Shown: positions 21,276 to 32,016 of the stretch, one piece after another | Layout: each line of letters opens with the position of its first letter | How positions within the stretch are numbered: the stretch's first letter is position 1 | Assembly: GCA_018136815.1 (NCBI GenBank) | Contig: CM030931.1 | Coordinates: 3,584,111 to 3,648,110, forward strand | Length of the DNA stretch: 64,000 nt | Source: Isochrysis galbana | Taxonomy: Eukaryota; Haptophyta; Isochrysidales; Isochrysidaceae | Direction: 5' to 3' | Position numbers and translations under genes: made by a program | The notes under the pieces: generated by a model | Told to the model about the DNA's origin: nothing | The model's database searches: none | What the model saw: only the letters and a program-made list of their open reading frames with translations

Positions 21276-22389
21276 TCACCTAGATGGGATTCGCCTCATC
21301 GGCCTTCTCCCACAGCGGTTGTGTACGATGCCCATCTTGCGCTCAGGTAGCGCCTTGGAGCGAGGGGCGGGCGATGGCACGGGACGAGGCGCCTTCAAAG
21401 GGTCAGCCCTCGAGGGAGGGGCCGGCTTGGAACGCGACATCGTCTTCGAAGGACGCGCCGCTTCCAAACGCGAGGATGACACGGAAGATGGACGACCCTC
21501 GGAGCTCTTGCGTGAACGACCCGTGGCTGGCGGTGACGCGTCTGCTGCAAACGACTTGGGCCTCTTGCGCTCCTCCTCCTCCTCCTCGTCTTCCTCCTCC
21601 GAAGAGGATGCGCAGCGCGCACATCTGCAGAGCGCACAGCTGCAGCGCGCACATCTGCAGCGCGCACAGCTGCAGCGCGCACAGCTGCAGCGCGCAGTCG
21701 TTTTTTTTGGTTGTTTCGAACCGGTGTGCGCACAGAATCCGCCGTATTTCACGAAATCGTGCTTCGCGCCGGCATCCGATGGTACGCATCGGGGTTTCCG
21801 CTCGCACGTGACTCCTTGGCGAGAACCATCAGCCGATCATGGTGATTCTTGCGAAACATCTCGAAGCGGCGAAACAACCGCTCCTCACTCTTCTGTTTGT
21901 GGATTGAGCCAGAGTGATCTCGTCACCAGTCACCTGCTCTAGGTTGCGTTTGGGGAAAGCGGTGGTGCGCGCGTGGAGTACGCAAGGCGCGGCGCGCGCC
22001 TGTAGTACGCCTTCGCGGACGGGTTTTGTAGTAGGAGCGGCGGAAGAGGTCGTTGTCTTGGCCACTTGAAGGTCTGCATTTCCGCCTCTTTCTGTTTCGT
22101 GGCTGGCGCGACCTTTATAACGTTATTCTGGACCAGGTGTCTCCGCAATGATGTGTGATGTGTGTGTGTGTGTGTCTTCGGAGGGGTGAACTCGGCCGAT
22201 GCGCAGCAGCTCGACTTGCACCAACGACCGACTCGAGCTCAGCGAGTGGAACGGACGAGGGAGAGCGTGCATCTCGTCCACGAGTTGACGCGCACACTCG
22301 ACTGAGTCAACGACCAGCGAGTGCGCGCGCCACTTCGGTGGCGTGTTTGTGTGAATATGTGACCCCCTTTCGGGGGGGGGGGGGTTCAT
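21276..22389 (-). other. Possible multi-exon gene of unknown function
   Basis: Three minus-strand frames look more protein-like than their surroundings. 22389-22150 includes WRAHSLVVDSVECARQLVDE. 22065-21880 includes KRNLEQVTGDEITLAQSTN. 21752-21276 is an acidic then basic, Ser/Pro-rich end with an SSSEEEDEEEEEERKRPKS stretch. They lie in different frames, so introns would be needed, and I could not fix splice sites. No family recognised. It may also be decayed sequence. Confidence 0.25.
21616..21690 (+). repeat. 15-bp minisatellite, five units
   Basis: Five head-to-tail copies of CGCGCACAKCTGCAG. In the minus-strand frame it would encode a Cys-Ser-Cys-Ala-Arg repeat. Confidence 0.9.
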
Positions 22390-22923
22390 GATAACACGCG
22401 CATCGCGTCAGGTCTACTTTTTTTTTTCAAAAACAGCTTGAGTCCTTCAGTCACACTGGAGTTTGTCCGCCCATCGTACGAGGAGCTCTCGGTGTGGGCC
22501 GCGGAGCAGGGTGACCTGAGCTGTGCACTCTGGCGGCGGCGCGTGGTCACCCGCGTGTGCTCGAGTGGTTGCGCACCGCGCAAGCGGAGCCTGCTTCGTC
22601 GTCCTGGTGCCCGTCTTCTTCCTTGCCGTGATCTTGCTTCCCCCACCCCTGCCCCTTGCCCTTGCTCGGTCGCGCAGTAGTGCAGCACGTGCGTCTGGGG
22701 GGTTGTGTCGTCCGAGGCGGAGGGGGCGGCGTCGTGCGCGCGCGCGTGGGGGCTTGGACGCAGCGTGCGCAGTGCGCGCGCGCGCTCTGGGTCAAGCCGT
22801 GCGTGCCGCAACTGTCGGCGCTCCCAGGCCTGCGCTGGGTCTCTCCCCCGGTGGCAGGCAGGGCCTCTATTTATAATTAAGATAAATATATAAAATATAC
22901 GAGTTTTTGTTTTTTGAGTTTTA

Positions 22924-23064
22924 CGTTTTTGTTGTATTCAGGCCTTTTGTCATGAATATTTCGGCATGAGTACGAGCCTTCTTCGTTATATACCGTCTTC
23001 TATGTTCGTCGTGGTCGCGCAAGGCGCGCAGATTCGGATTCTCCCTGGGCTCAAGTCCTGGTTC
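22924..23064 (-). pseudogene. Possible LINE ORF2 relic
   Basis: The minus-strand frame reads GLEPRENPNLRALRDHDEHR then RRYITKKARTHAEI, resembling the segment GLEPPENPDAHSLEDI... of the LINE at 8760-8880. The match is short and gapped, so it is tentative. Confidence 0.25.
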
Positions 23065-23406
23065 GCCGATTTTCGTCTCGAAATTCGAGGATTTGAGTTT
23101 TACTTTTACCGTTACGGTAATTATCCACGCGTTTAAGTTTAAGGCAAGAAATGCAGGTAACAGAACTGGGCCCCTCGCGTTCAGACCCCCCCCCCTGCAT
23201 CCCCCCCCCACCCTTCTGCATTTCACCCCCCTCCGCAGCCCTTTGTCGTCACGGATGTCCCTCCATCCTCTCCCTCTCCTGTATTTACTTTCTAAGTCCT
23301 ATGAGGGCTCTCTCTCTTCACGTGAGGAGAGGCGACGGGCCCCCTCTCTTCTTTGAAGATCACCGCCCGTCAGCGGCTCGTATTTCTTGAGAAATACGCG
23401 CTTGTC

Positions 23407-23407
<1 letters not shown>

Positions 23408-23498
<91 letters not shown>

Positions 23499-23514
23499 AC
23501 CACCACCACCACCA
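23408..23514 (+). repeat. (CA)n then (ACC)n microsatellite
   Basis: About 45 CA dinucleotides followed by six ACC trinucleotides. Confidence 0.97.
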
Positions 23515-24019
23515 ACCGCCGGGTGTGACCGTGATGAAAGGATGAAAGGCGGCAATTGGCAATTGGCGATAAACAATCGTTAGACCAACGGCATACAATT
23601 GCGTGTATTAGTAGCACGTCTAACAATGACGCCTTCTCCCATGGACGTGCAATACAACCGAAACACGCCGTGCGCTTAAGCGCGGAACGTCTTGCGACTC
23701 CTGCACACGCGTGGGTTCGCGTTTGTGCACTTCGTTGTTTGAGGCAAACAGCCGCTTGTGGAGAGCGTGGATGCCTCACACTGCAGGTCGGGCTGCCCAC
23801 GAGCTTGCACAAGACCGTCGCGCCATCGTCGTGGATTTTTCGATGGGTAGTCGCTGCCGATTGATCGGCCGGTCGGAGCGACGTGTGTGCACCAAGTAAG
23901 CGGTGTAGCAATCCCCTCTACACGGCACCTCTCGCTCCAGGACGCCGCCCCTCCGCACGGCCATCAGGCGGCGCGCTGTCGACCGCACCCGAGCAAGAGG
24001 CACGTGAGCACACGCCACA

Positions 24020-25672
24020 TTAGATCCTATTCCAGTACGTGCCCCTGCGCAGCGAGTTAATGTCGCCGATGTACTTGAGGTTGGAACCGATGGCAGCGAA
24101 AGCTACCTCTTGATCCCAGATCACCTTGTCAGCCACGCGCTGCACGTCCGCGGTCGTGATGTTGTCGATGCGCGCGAGCGTCTCGGCGAGGTTCATGCGC
24201 CGACCGAAGGTGAGTAGCTGGCGGCCCATCTCCTCTGCCGAGGGCGAGCTGCCGTCCATCTCCTTGAGGATGTTGAGCTTGAGCTGCGCCTTGCCCCTAG
24301 CAAGGTCCTCATCGGAGACACCCATTGTGAGCGCGAGCATCTCGTCCTGAAGGATCTGGAAGAGGGTGGAGTAGTCATCGTACGTGTGCAAGTCAGCGGT
24401 CACATAGAGGCCGAAGAGGCCAGTGTCGTTGTAGCACGTGCAGAAGGGCTGCACGGCCTGCGCAACCCGGTACTTCGCAAGCTGCGAAACCATGGGGGCG
24501 GTAGCGTGCGCGGCGCCTGAGTTCTTGGCGTCATACGTGCCCAGAAGTGACTGGCACAGCATGAGGGTGTAGATGTCGGGGTCAGTCCACTTAAGGCCCT
24601 CAAATGAGAGTGCGAAGTGGGCAGACGGCATATCCTCCTTGAAATCGCGCACGTCAGCGCCACAGAAGAGCGAGGCCTGGTCTTCAAATGTGTAGCCGGG
24701 AGGTGCCACCGTCGGCACATTGCCGAAGTACTCGCCGGCCAGATCGACCACCTGGTCGTGGTCAACGCCACCCGAGGCGGCCAACACCATTCGCGGAGCG
24801 GTGTAGTGCGTCTTGATGTATCGGGTGATATCATCAGGAGAGATGGTGTTGATGTTCTCCACCGGGCCCAGGATCGTGCGCGCGAGCGGCGTGCCCACAT
24901 AGGCGACCTCGTGCAGCCGATCGAACACGACCTGCACAAATCCAGCAAAGGGAGGCTCACGGGGGAGGCTCACGGATGAGCTGAGCGTTGAGGTCGCCAG
25001 GGGAGAGATCCGCATTGCTGAAAGCGGGCACGATCATGTACCTCCTCAATCTGACTCTCCACCTCCTCCATCTCCCGTAGAATAACCTCGCGCTCGCGGT
25101 TCACAGCGTCCTGAGGCGCGCGGTGTTGGGAGCTCTCAGTAGCAGTGACGTCTCTCAGTAGCAGTGACGTCTCTGCGCAGCAACGTGCAGAGTATTTCAT
25201 GCCGGTGCAAGGAGCACGCAGGGCTGCATGCGTGCGGGCGTTGGGACACTGTGGTGCAGACCGGTGAGAAAGTCGAATTGAGCAGGATGTCCGAAAGTAG
25301 CTCGACAGCCTTCGGCACGTCCTGCTTCATCACCTTTGCGTAGTAGACCGTCTGCTCGCGCGATGTATACGCGTTGAGGTGCGCGCCCATATTCTCGACC
25401 TCCATCTCAAGCTGGGTCTGGCTGCGCTTGGAAGTGCCCTTGAAGGCCATGTGTTCCAGGAAATGGGCGACTCCATTCGTCGCCTCTGTCTCGTACCGCG
25501 AGCCCGTGTCGATCCAGACACCCACAGTCGCAGAGTCTCCGCCAGTCGACTCAGTCGCAACTCGCATCTGGTTGGGCAAAGTCTTGAGCAGGGTGGGCTG
25601 CTGGGCGACTGCGATGCTGCTGAAGGCGCGCCGGCTCGCCGGACCCTTGAGCGCGGCGCGGGCGTGCAGCAT
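24020..25672 (-). CDS. Mitochondrial processing peptidase, beta subunit
   Basis: Exons 25672-25262, 25110-25042 and 24931-24020 join in phase 0 (introns 151 and 110 nt) to about 463 residues, the usual length. It is the catalytic half of the M16B peptidase that removes presequences from imported mitochondrial precursors in the matrix. The inverted zinc motif HFLEH lies at residues 70-74 (His70, Glu73, His74), and the third ligand Glu150 lies in [12 protein letters not shown], encoded by the small middle exon. Spacing is that of active beta subunits, not of the alpha subunit. A basic Ser/Ala presequence occupies about residues 1-20. The C-terminal half has the family blocks [28 protein letters not shown] and [13 protein letters not shown]. 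In photosynthetic lineages it may also act as a bc1 complex core protein. The start is the Met after a Pro/Leu low-complexity frame. Confidence 0.93.
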
Positions 25673-25769
25673 GCTGCCAGAGAGAAGGGCGGGACGGGGA
25701 AGGGAGGTGGGGCAGTGGAGAGGGAGGAGAGAGGGGGCGGTGCGGGCCCCGAACGAGGGGGAGCGGGCT

Positions 25770-25925
25770 GGGGGGGGGGGGGGGGGGGAGAGAGAGAGAG
25801 AGAGAGGGAGAAAGGGGGGAGGTGGGGGGGGGGAGGGGGGGGGGCGGGGGGGGGGGAGGAGAGGGGGGAGGAGAGGGGGGCGGGGGGGGGGGGGGGGCAG
25901 CGCGGCTTGGGGGGGGGGGCGGGGG
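25770..25925 (+). repeat. Poly-G / GA-rich tract upstream of MPP beta
   Basis: Long G runs broken by GA repeats (GAGAGAGAGAGAGAG at 25790-25807). On the gene's strand it is a C/T tract about 100-250 bases before the start codon. Such runs are prone to assembly error and can form G-quadruplexes. Confidence 0.85.
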
Positions 25926-26284
25926 GAAGAAAAGAAAACGCCGCGCCCCCTCTCTACTCTTTCTTTACTCAAGTTCATACCGTGTACCGATCTCCTGCTG
26001 GGGCGGTCCGTCGGCCCCCGGAGGAAGCCAGCACAGCTGCGGCATGATGGATGGCGCAGGGGCAGAGGCTCAGGGTGCATGCGGCGACACTACGTCGCCG
26101 GGGGCAGCGCGCCGCACGCGCGCACGGCGAGCGAGGCCGGATCCGGCGGTGGCGACGAGCGCACCTGATGGGGATGCAGAGGACCTTCGCGAGGAGGGGC
26201 GCGGCGCACAGCGCGACCATTGGGCGAGTGGGCCTGTATCATACACCAACGGCAGGCGCCCGCCACCGTCGGTGGATACGAAGC

Positions 26285-26760
26285 AGAAGGCCCTGAAGGT
26301 CATCTGCTGCTGGTACCAACCCGACGCCGATCACTCGACGCCTCGAACAAAGCAGCAATGGGCTGCAGGGTTCGGCGTCAACAAGCGGCGTATCACGTAC
26401 TGGGAGGAGCGCATTGGCGACGAGATGCTCGACCGCATTCCTCGAGGCGTCCTCCCCCTGCCAAAGAGGCCTTCAAGGCCAGATGGCGAGCCTCAGAGGG
26501 AAGCAGTCCGCGAAGCACGCCCAGCACTGTGCACGTCGGCTGTTTGCACGCTTACGACCTGGACGAGCTCATGAACTCTTTCAGAGCGCGGTGTTCGCGC
26601 GTGGGCGATTCGCGGCCCTACGGTAGCAAGGGCACGCGTGGATTGTACAGGGAAGGGGTGCAATGGGCGGCGAGTGAGATAGTCCGTGCCAAGCTGGCTG
26701 CGGATGGGCGGCGGGCGGCTGAGTTCCCCCCCACTTCGCTGGTGGTAGTGGCGGCTAGCT
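26285..26760 (+). other. Possible decayed coding sequence with a helix-turn-helix-like stretch
   Basis: One frame reads KQKALKVICCWYQPDADHST then KQQWAAGFGVNKRRITYWEE, which looks like a helix-turn-helix of the type that starts many transposase proteins. The frame breaks near 26570; another frame gives DELMNSFRARCSRVGDSRPY and VQWAASEIVRAKLAADGRR up to a stop at 26760. No family assigned. It abuts a LINE tail at 26796. Confidence 0.3.
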
Positions 26761-26795
26761 AAGATGAAGATGCTGTAACAGTACTAATATAAGCA

Positions 26796-26935
26796 AAAAA
26801 AACCTTTTAATTTTCTCGCCTCACGCGTGGCACTGGGGTCCCTTTCGTAGCCACGCCCTTTTCCCTTCCTCTCCCTCACTCCCTGCCTTGCGGCAACTCC
26901 CCATGTGCTTTACTGTGGGTTAGGGAGACCAAAAG
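26796..26935 (-). repeat. Solo 3' tail of LINE family 2
   Basis: On the plus strand AAAAAAAACCTTTTAAT, TCTCGCCTC, CGTGGCACT, CGTAGCCACGCCC, TTCCCTTCC and CCTTGCGGCAACTCCCC. The same block follows the ORF2 end at 63199, at 62859-62985. No coding part attached. Confidence 0.8.
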
Positions 26936-27499
26936 CGTTCAATTATCCCCTTCCCTGCTAACACCTTTCATTGTCACCTGGAGATTACTTGACTCAACTT
27001 GACACTCCACATGTTGAAACACACACGTGATCTGACTCCATTCACTCGATTTGGGGCAGGGTCGATGTCTCGTTGAAATCACGATCCACGTCTCACACTC
27101 ACACACAGCACTGATGAGTGTATGTCCATACCAAAGAGCACCGACCGCGTAAAAGCAGACAACAAGTTTCGTCACACGTCTATAAGGAGGATACTTGGAA
27201 GGGTGAGCAGTTCCCTGCAGTTGAGTGGTTCCCTGTTCCCTGCAATTGAGCAGTTCCCTGCAGTTGAGCAGTTCCCCGCCCCCCTGCCGCCCACCCTGCG
27301 TTGCCTACCCGCCCCCCTCTCCAGCCGGAGAGCGCCTGACTCACCACTGGTTGCCAAATCTGCGACACCACTGACTTCGGGCGCTCGACTGGCGATCTCT
27401 ACGGCCTCAGCAGCATCCTCGCAGTTTGTCGCTGCAGCACTCCAGCAACCCCGGGAGTGCGCAACGCTACCCCTTCGCCGTCTGAAGGAGCCTAGGCCC
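26936..27499. other. Intergenic, short direct repeats
   Basis: 27205-27270 repeats GTTCCCTGCAGTTGAG-type words four times. Otherwise nothing recognised. Confidence 0.5.
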
Positions 27500-27690
27500 G
27501 AGACATGACCATTAATGCAAGCCGGGGCGCTCAGATGACCCGCCCGCCCGCCCCCGGGCTCTGCCGGGGTCTCTGCAGGGCCTGCTGGGACATCTTCACC
27601 TGCGTCTTCACCTGCGTCGGCGTGCGGCATCGGCCAGCGGCTCAGTGCAGCCGCCGATATTCCCAGTTGTAATTATTTTTTATTACAGGC
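27500..27690 (+). repeat. Dispersed repeat, inverse copy at 42125-42275
   Basis: CCCGCCCGCCCCCGGGCTCT, CTGCAGGGCCTGCTGGGACA, TCTTCACCTGCGTCTTCACC, and CGGCATCGGCCAGCGGCTCA recur in reverse complement at 42125-42275 with few differences. The end runs into ATTATTTTTTATTA, so a retroelement tail is likely. Confidence 0.8.
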
Positions 27691-27744
27691 GTTTACGTTT
27701 GTTTTGCCACAGGAACACCACACCAGCAGGTCTGCCCCAGCCCA

Positions 27745-27925
27745 CCCCCTGCACTTGGCCCGTTGTAGTGCACGCGGCCCCCCCCCCGATACCAAAGACA
27801 AAGGAATGAAGGGGGTGGTGTAAGGGAGTGAGTAAACTGGGGTATAGGCGATGTCGTGAGTGAGTACCGTGAGTACGTGGACTGTATAGCTAGCGTGAGT
27901 AGCCCGAATCTTCAGATGTTTTATT
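27745..27925 (+). repeat. Retroelement-like tail, second copy at 37625-37795
   Basis: Shared in the same order: GTAGTGCAC, CCGATACCRAAGACAAAGGA, ATGAAGGGGG, GGCGATGTC, and the end GAATCTTCAGATGTTTT. It stops in a T run like the other tails. Confidence 0.75.
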
Positions 27926-28122
27926 ATAGGTACATGGTACATAAAGATAGTGAAAATGTGAGACTGTATAGTAGATATCAAGGTATCTTACAAACATGTT
28001 CCATGCCTTATTCCCAAGAACGAACGGTGGTATTGCGGTCGTGAAGTCAACGTCGTCCTCGACCACCTTGACGCACTTCGCACTTCTTCGCCGCCGGTCC
28101 GTACTACAACATGACCTGCCCC

Positions 28123-28178
28123 CAGCGGTATGTTCTCACCCTCCCCCTGTGCCGCTGAGTGACCTGTTTTTTTCAAGT
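28123..28178 (+). repeat. Short tail repeat, second copy at 63035-63092
   Basis: CAGCGG, TGTTCTC, CCTGTGCCRCTGAGTGACCY and GTTTKTTTT are shared in order and orientation. Confidence 0.65.
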
Positions 28179-30400
28179 GTGTTGCGGATTTCTCATCGCT
28201 GATGGGTTGCATTTAGTCTCGTGACAGTTGCCAGTTGCCGGTTGCGCGTCCGGAGGGTCTTTTGTCTTTTGAGGCGGGATATCTTTTCGTCTTAAGCGAT
28301 GCAGCTGCGTGCACGCACATGCAATCCAACTGTGGCATAGGAGCATGCATACGCATACAGCTGCGGGGCTCGGGCACAAACACCAACAGCCGCCCGCCCG
28401 ATTCAGAAGACGCACCCATCCCATTCAAAACACAAAACAAGATCCTCAAACCGTTAAACCGTTTTACTCACGCAGAATTGAGAATTGGAAATTGCAGCCG
28501 CAAGAACAGCTTGACGCTGAATCCAAACGCTGAACACTCGTGCCGCGCCTGCGGAAGGCCTCTATTCACAAGCTGGGCACGTTGTCGTCGCTGTCGCTCT
28601 GTCGCTGGAATGTGCTCCGGTTGTTGTGCTGTTGTTGCATCCTTCTGCGCATTTGCTGGTACGGTGCCTTGGTCATTGGTCTTGCCTATAGCTTTGGGTC
28701 CCAAAGGCGTGCGCTCTCTGGCAATCTCGTAGAAAAAGACAGCCACCACTGTGCGCGCAGTGCTTTCGCCAAACCTGTGGTACATGCGAGAGAGCAGCAC
28801 GTGCATGCGTGCATGTCGCCAGCAATTTCCGTGAACACGACACACGACACACACGACGGGCTCCTTAGCCCCGGCAGCATGAAGGCTACTAGCTACTAGA
28901 CCCCGTCCCTTTCCCTTTGTCGCACCGCGACCCATAAAATGTGTTAATGTTAAGGATTAATTTTTACCGCTCTTGGCGCTTGATGGAATTGTTTGACCAG
29001 GGACCAGCCCCTTTGCAAAGCCTTTGCGTGACCGTGATCTCCCCTCAGACGCTCGCCGCTAACCAGTTCTCTCTTTAACCTCATACCTTATGATTGATTA
29101 TTGATTAGTTAGTAGTAGTAGTCAGGTACCCCACAAAATATACTACTAGCTAGTAGCTAAATGTAAATGTACGCGCGAAGGAGGGACGGGGGGGGCGAGG
29201 GGGGGAGGGGGGGGACTAGCGCCTTAGGTTACACATCAAAGCGCAAAGGCGCGTGGGCGTAGTGAAGAGAGTCCGCCCCATATTGTGGGGTGGCCGATGC
29301 CCTATCGACCCTCCAGAGAGTGGGTGCTGGCCCATAGCCATAGCGTTTACAAAGCACAAACAAAAATGGCGGGGTGGCCGGCAAGCAAAACGAACCTCAG
29401 AATGCACCTTCTGATATCGAATTACATTATTGCACACAGTGCATACACGTATTGCGTAATACGCACTGACATGATTATCACTAGCACGGCATGCGAGTCT
29501 TGTAGCAAGAGGCACGCGCCGGGTCGCACAACATTGCTGCAACTTGCCGCGCAGAGCGAATAGCCGGAGACTCACTACAAAGGAAAAGGGAAGTAGAATA
29601 GCGCGCGAATAACCGTGAGGAGCATTACGCAGAGCACAAAAGTACCCTGTCTGCTAGTTGAGTAAATGGCTCAAGAGGACAAGAGAAGTGCAGGAAGGAA
29701 ACCGATAGGTCGAGCGGCAAGCGATTCTTTGCAAAAGCAAGGGCACAAGATCAAGTGCCATGGCGGCATCCTCGAATGGAAGCAACAAAAAAATGGAAGA
29801 CCGCCCGAGGGGGGAATTCCGTTGATTCGCAAGTCGAGCTTCTCTTGGTGCCGCCCCACACCCGTGGTTGTGAGCAGAATCCGTCTCAGCCCAACAAGAA
29901 GCACAGCTCATGGGAGCGAGCTTCTCGTTGGGCTACACAACAAGAGGAAATGGTGTTTGCACATTTGCCCTCATCAAGCCCTCCAGGAGCTCAGCCCAGA
30001 AACTTTGATTGATGAGCTGTGAATGGCGTTTCGCACTGCTCTTGACCCAATCATATGAGCACATCGAACCGTTCGAGAAGGAACGGCCTCTGCATTGGCC
30101 GGCAATCAAGACCTATGGGTGGCACCGAGCGCAAAGCGTATAGCTGGTGAAGTGTCCGTCCGCGAATGGGCATGTCAAAGTTACAGGATCCACGATGCAC
30201 CCCACCTGCCGAGCGAGGTACTCCGACGCTCTTCTGCGAGTCATATATCGCCTAGCATACGCTTGACCGGCCAAACCTGCAAGGTGCATACACAGATGTA
30301 TCGTGCATGGGCCATTAGCTTAGCCTACATGACAGGGTCCAAGGAGCCAGTGCGCTTTTGTGTGTAGCGCGAATACGCTCTAGATGGTGCGCCATTGCGC
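28179..30400. other. Intergenic region, no gene recognised
   Basis: Frames at 28235-28732 and 29666-30022 are open but of ordinary composition and show no motif. 29170-29216 is G-rich. I see nothing else. Confidence 0.4.
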
Positions 30401-31450
30401 TCACCAATTTGATCCGACTCCCTTGGATGGTCCTTGATCCACATTGCCTGTGGGGGAACAACGCCGGATGGTACTCAAGTTCATCATCCGATAGTGAGGA
30501 AAGCCACGCTCGGGCATGCAGTATGCGGGCCAGCATGTAAAGGTGTTGTTGCTCGCCTTTTCAACGAGGTCAGATAGGTTGGCGTGGACCGGGACAAAAT
30601 GCTTCCACGGAGTGAGCACTTCAGGGAAAGCCCAAGGATTCTCATACCATAGCCATGGCCCTGGTGCGGGCGATGTGACTTTGAGCACCACCCTAGCGCT
30701 ATGCAGGAGCAGCGGCAGCCGTGCGGAAAAACCAAAGCCAACCAAGTCGACGAGACATGCCCACTCCTCTACTTGAGCCCTCAAAGAAATGTATTGACCC
30801 GTGGGTGGTGAGGCGAAGAGCTCGGGTAGCTTAGCAGCGCGTTCGATGAAGCGCGCGCGCTGCTCGTGATTCCCAGGGTTGCCCACCCATGCGCAAAGAC
30901 GCTGGCGCGCCGGCTGGTTCCCAGCAGCAGCGAGACGGCGCGAGACGGCGGGGAACTCTCCGATGCCCACTTCCATGTAGTTACCAAAGAGGAAGTGTGG
31001 CACGAGACCGACATCACATCCCCTCGGATCTACGTGTTTGCAGGCGTAGGCGAGGTCGGTCGCAGGTGCCAACCTGTGAGGCCTGCGCTCATACGCGTCA
31101 TGCAAGCTAATCTCTACGACGCGGCCAAACTCCCGAAACCGGAAGGCGGCCGGCTGAGGCGATGCGGCTGCCAGTGCGTCATGAATCTCAAGAATCCCTG
31201 CCATCAGCATCTCGGCGGTGCTCTCTGCGCGGTTGGACCATCCGATGCCGACCACGCAGACCGTCTGCCTTGCCAGATAGACGAAGAGCTTCCCTAGATT
31301 GCGCCCGCGAAAGGCAGCGCGAGGCCATGGTGCATCTACACACGGCCAGACATCCCGGCCGCTCGTCTGCCACGGATCGTGCAGCTCCTCGACGTACGGC
31401 TTGAAGATGAGGGACAGCCGAGGCAGCCCGCCTTCGTGTCGCACTCCCAT
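30401..31450 (-). CDS. CAP10/GT90-like glycosyltransferase, possibly incomplete
   Basis: The frame gives 349 residues. Residues about 185-300 show the GT90 (CAP10 domain, Rumi/KDELC-type) signature: LCAWVGNPGNHEQRARFIE, then VEEWACLVDLVGFGFSARLP, LLLHSARVVLKVTSP, and PWKHFVPVHANLSDLVEKA. Family members transfer glucose or xylose to proteins or sugars in the secretory pathway. Residues 60-150 are consistent with the preceding part. No signal peptide is visible at this Met, so an upstream exon may exist. After residue 299 homology stops: the usual helical end is replaced by a 50-residue Cys/Pro/Arg stretch. Either an intron was missed or the gene lost its 3' end. The family call is good; completeness is doubtful. 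Confidence 0.7.
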   Translation of the reverse strand: MGVRHEGGLPRLSLIFKPYVEELHDPWQTSGRDVWPCVDAPWPRAAFRGRNLGKLFVYLARQTVCVVGIGWSNRAESTAEMLMAGILEIHDALAAASPQPAAFRFREFGRVVEISLHDAYERRPHRLAPATDLAYACKHVDPRGCDVGLVPHFLFGNYMEVGIGEFPAVSRRLAAAGNQPARQRLCAWVGNPGNHEQRARFIERAAKLPELFASPPTGQYISLRAQVEEWACLVDLVGFGFSARLPLLLHSARVVLKVTSPAPGPWLWYENPWAFPEVLTPWKHFVPVHANLSDLVEKASNNTFTCWPAYCMPERGFPHYRMMNLSTIRRCSPTGNVDQGPSKGVGSNW

Positions 31451-31862
31451 CAGGATGCGGGACAGAGCGGGGACGAAAAGAAGAAAGATGAGATGTGGGG
31501 AGAGGGAGGATAGAGAGTAGAGGACAGGCTACAAAAAGAGGAAACGAGGGGGAGGAGGAGAGAGAGAAAAGGCGGGAGAGAAGAGATGATTTGTCAAAGG
31601 ATCCGACTGCAGAGAGAGAAGCCGAGAGAGAGAGAGATAAGGCCCCCCCCCCCCCCCGCGCGCCCGGGGGGGGGGTTGATTGTTTGCAGTGGCTCAACAC
31701 ACGGGGACTCTCCCAGAGTGACGGGGGACCCAGAGCGTAAACAAATCACTCGAAGAGAGAAGAGAATTGTGGTCGCTTGTCTTTGGGGCGGGGGGAAGGA
31801 CGCGGCGGCGCCATCGGGGCCCGCGCTCCCCCCCCGCTCCCGCCACTCCCTAGACAGGGCAA
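31451..31862. other. 5' flank of the glycosyltransferase gene
   Basis: GA-rich from 31490 to 31645, then a C run and a G run at 31645-31675. On the gene's strand this is again a C/T-rich leader. Confidence 0.5.
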
Positions 31863-32016
31863 AAAAGCACCCTGGGAGGTGCTGCATATCGCAGTTGCCT
31901 CGAGGACGGGGTGTGTTCACACGATATGGAACGTCAATTTACCTTAATATATGGAGCTTAGGGCAATCAACTGTCGCAAAGCACCTTCAAAGGTGCTTCC
32001 TGCCGCCGCTCAAGAG
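31863..32016 (+). repeat. Hairpin-bearing repeat, inverse copy at 37268-37420
   Basis: It has two small hairpins, AGCACCCTGGGAGGTGCT and AGCACCTTCAAAGGTGCT, joined by CAGTTGCCTCGAGGACGGGG, ATATATGGAGCTTAG and CAACTGTCGC. The same blocks appear in reverse complement at 37268-37420. It looks like a short non-autonomous (MITE-like) element. Confidence 0.75.

Larger units (their letters stand above)
22390..24019. other. Intergenic region with relics and microsatellite
   Basis: 22540-22800 is GC-rich with alternating CG/GC; 22860-22935 is A/T-rich. 22924-23064 may be a LINE relic. 23408-23514 is a CA/ACC microsatellite. Nothing else recognised. Confidence 0.4.

Noticed and set aside
21616-21690. 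Possible CRISPR-like array of 15-bp repeats
   Set aside because: Units are directly adjacent without spacers; it is a minisatellite.
23030-23080. Possible tRNA B-box (GTCCTGGTTCGCCGATT)
   Set aside because: No acceptor, D or anticodon stem can be folded around it; no A-box at the right distance.
25374-26168. Plus-strand Gly/Arg-rich frames opposite MPP beta exon 1
   Set aside because: Antisense to a conserved exon with the zinc motif; composition is set by the poly-G tract.
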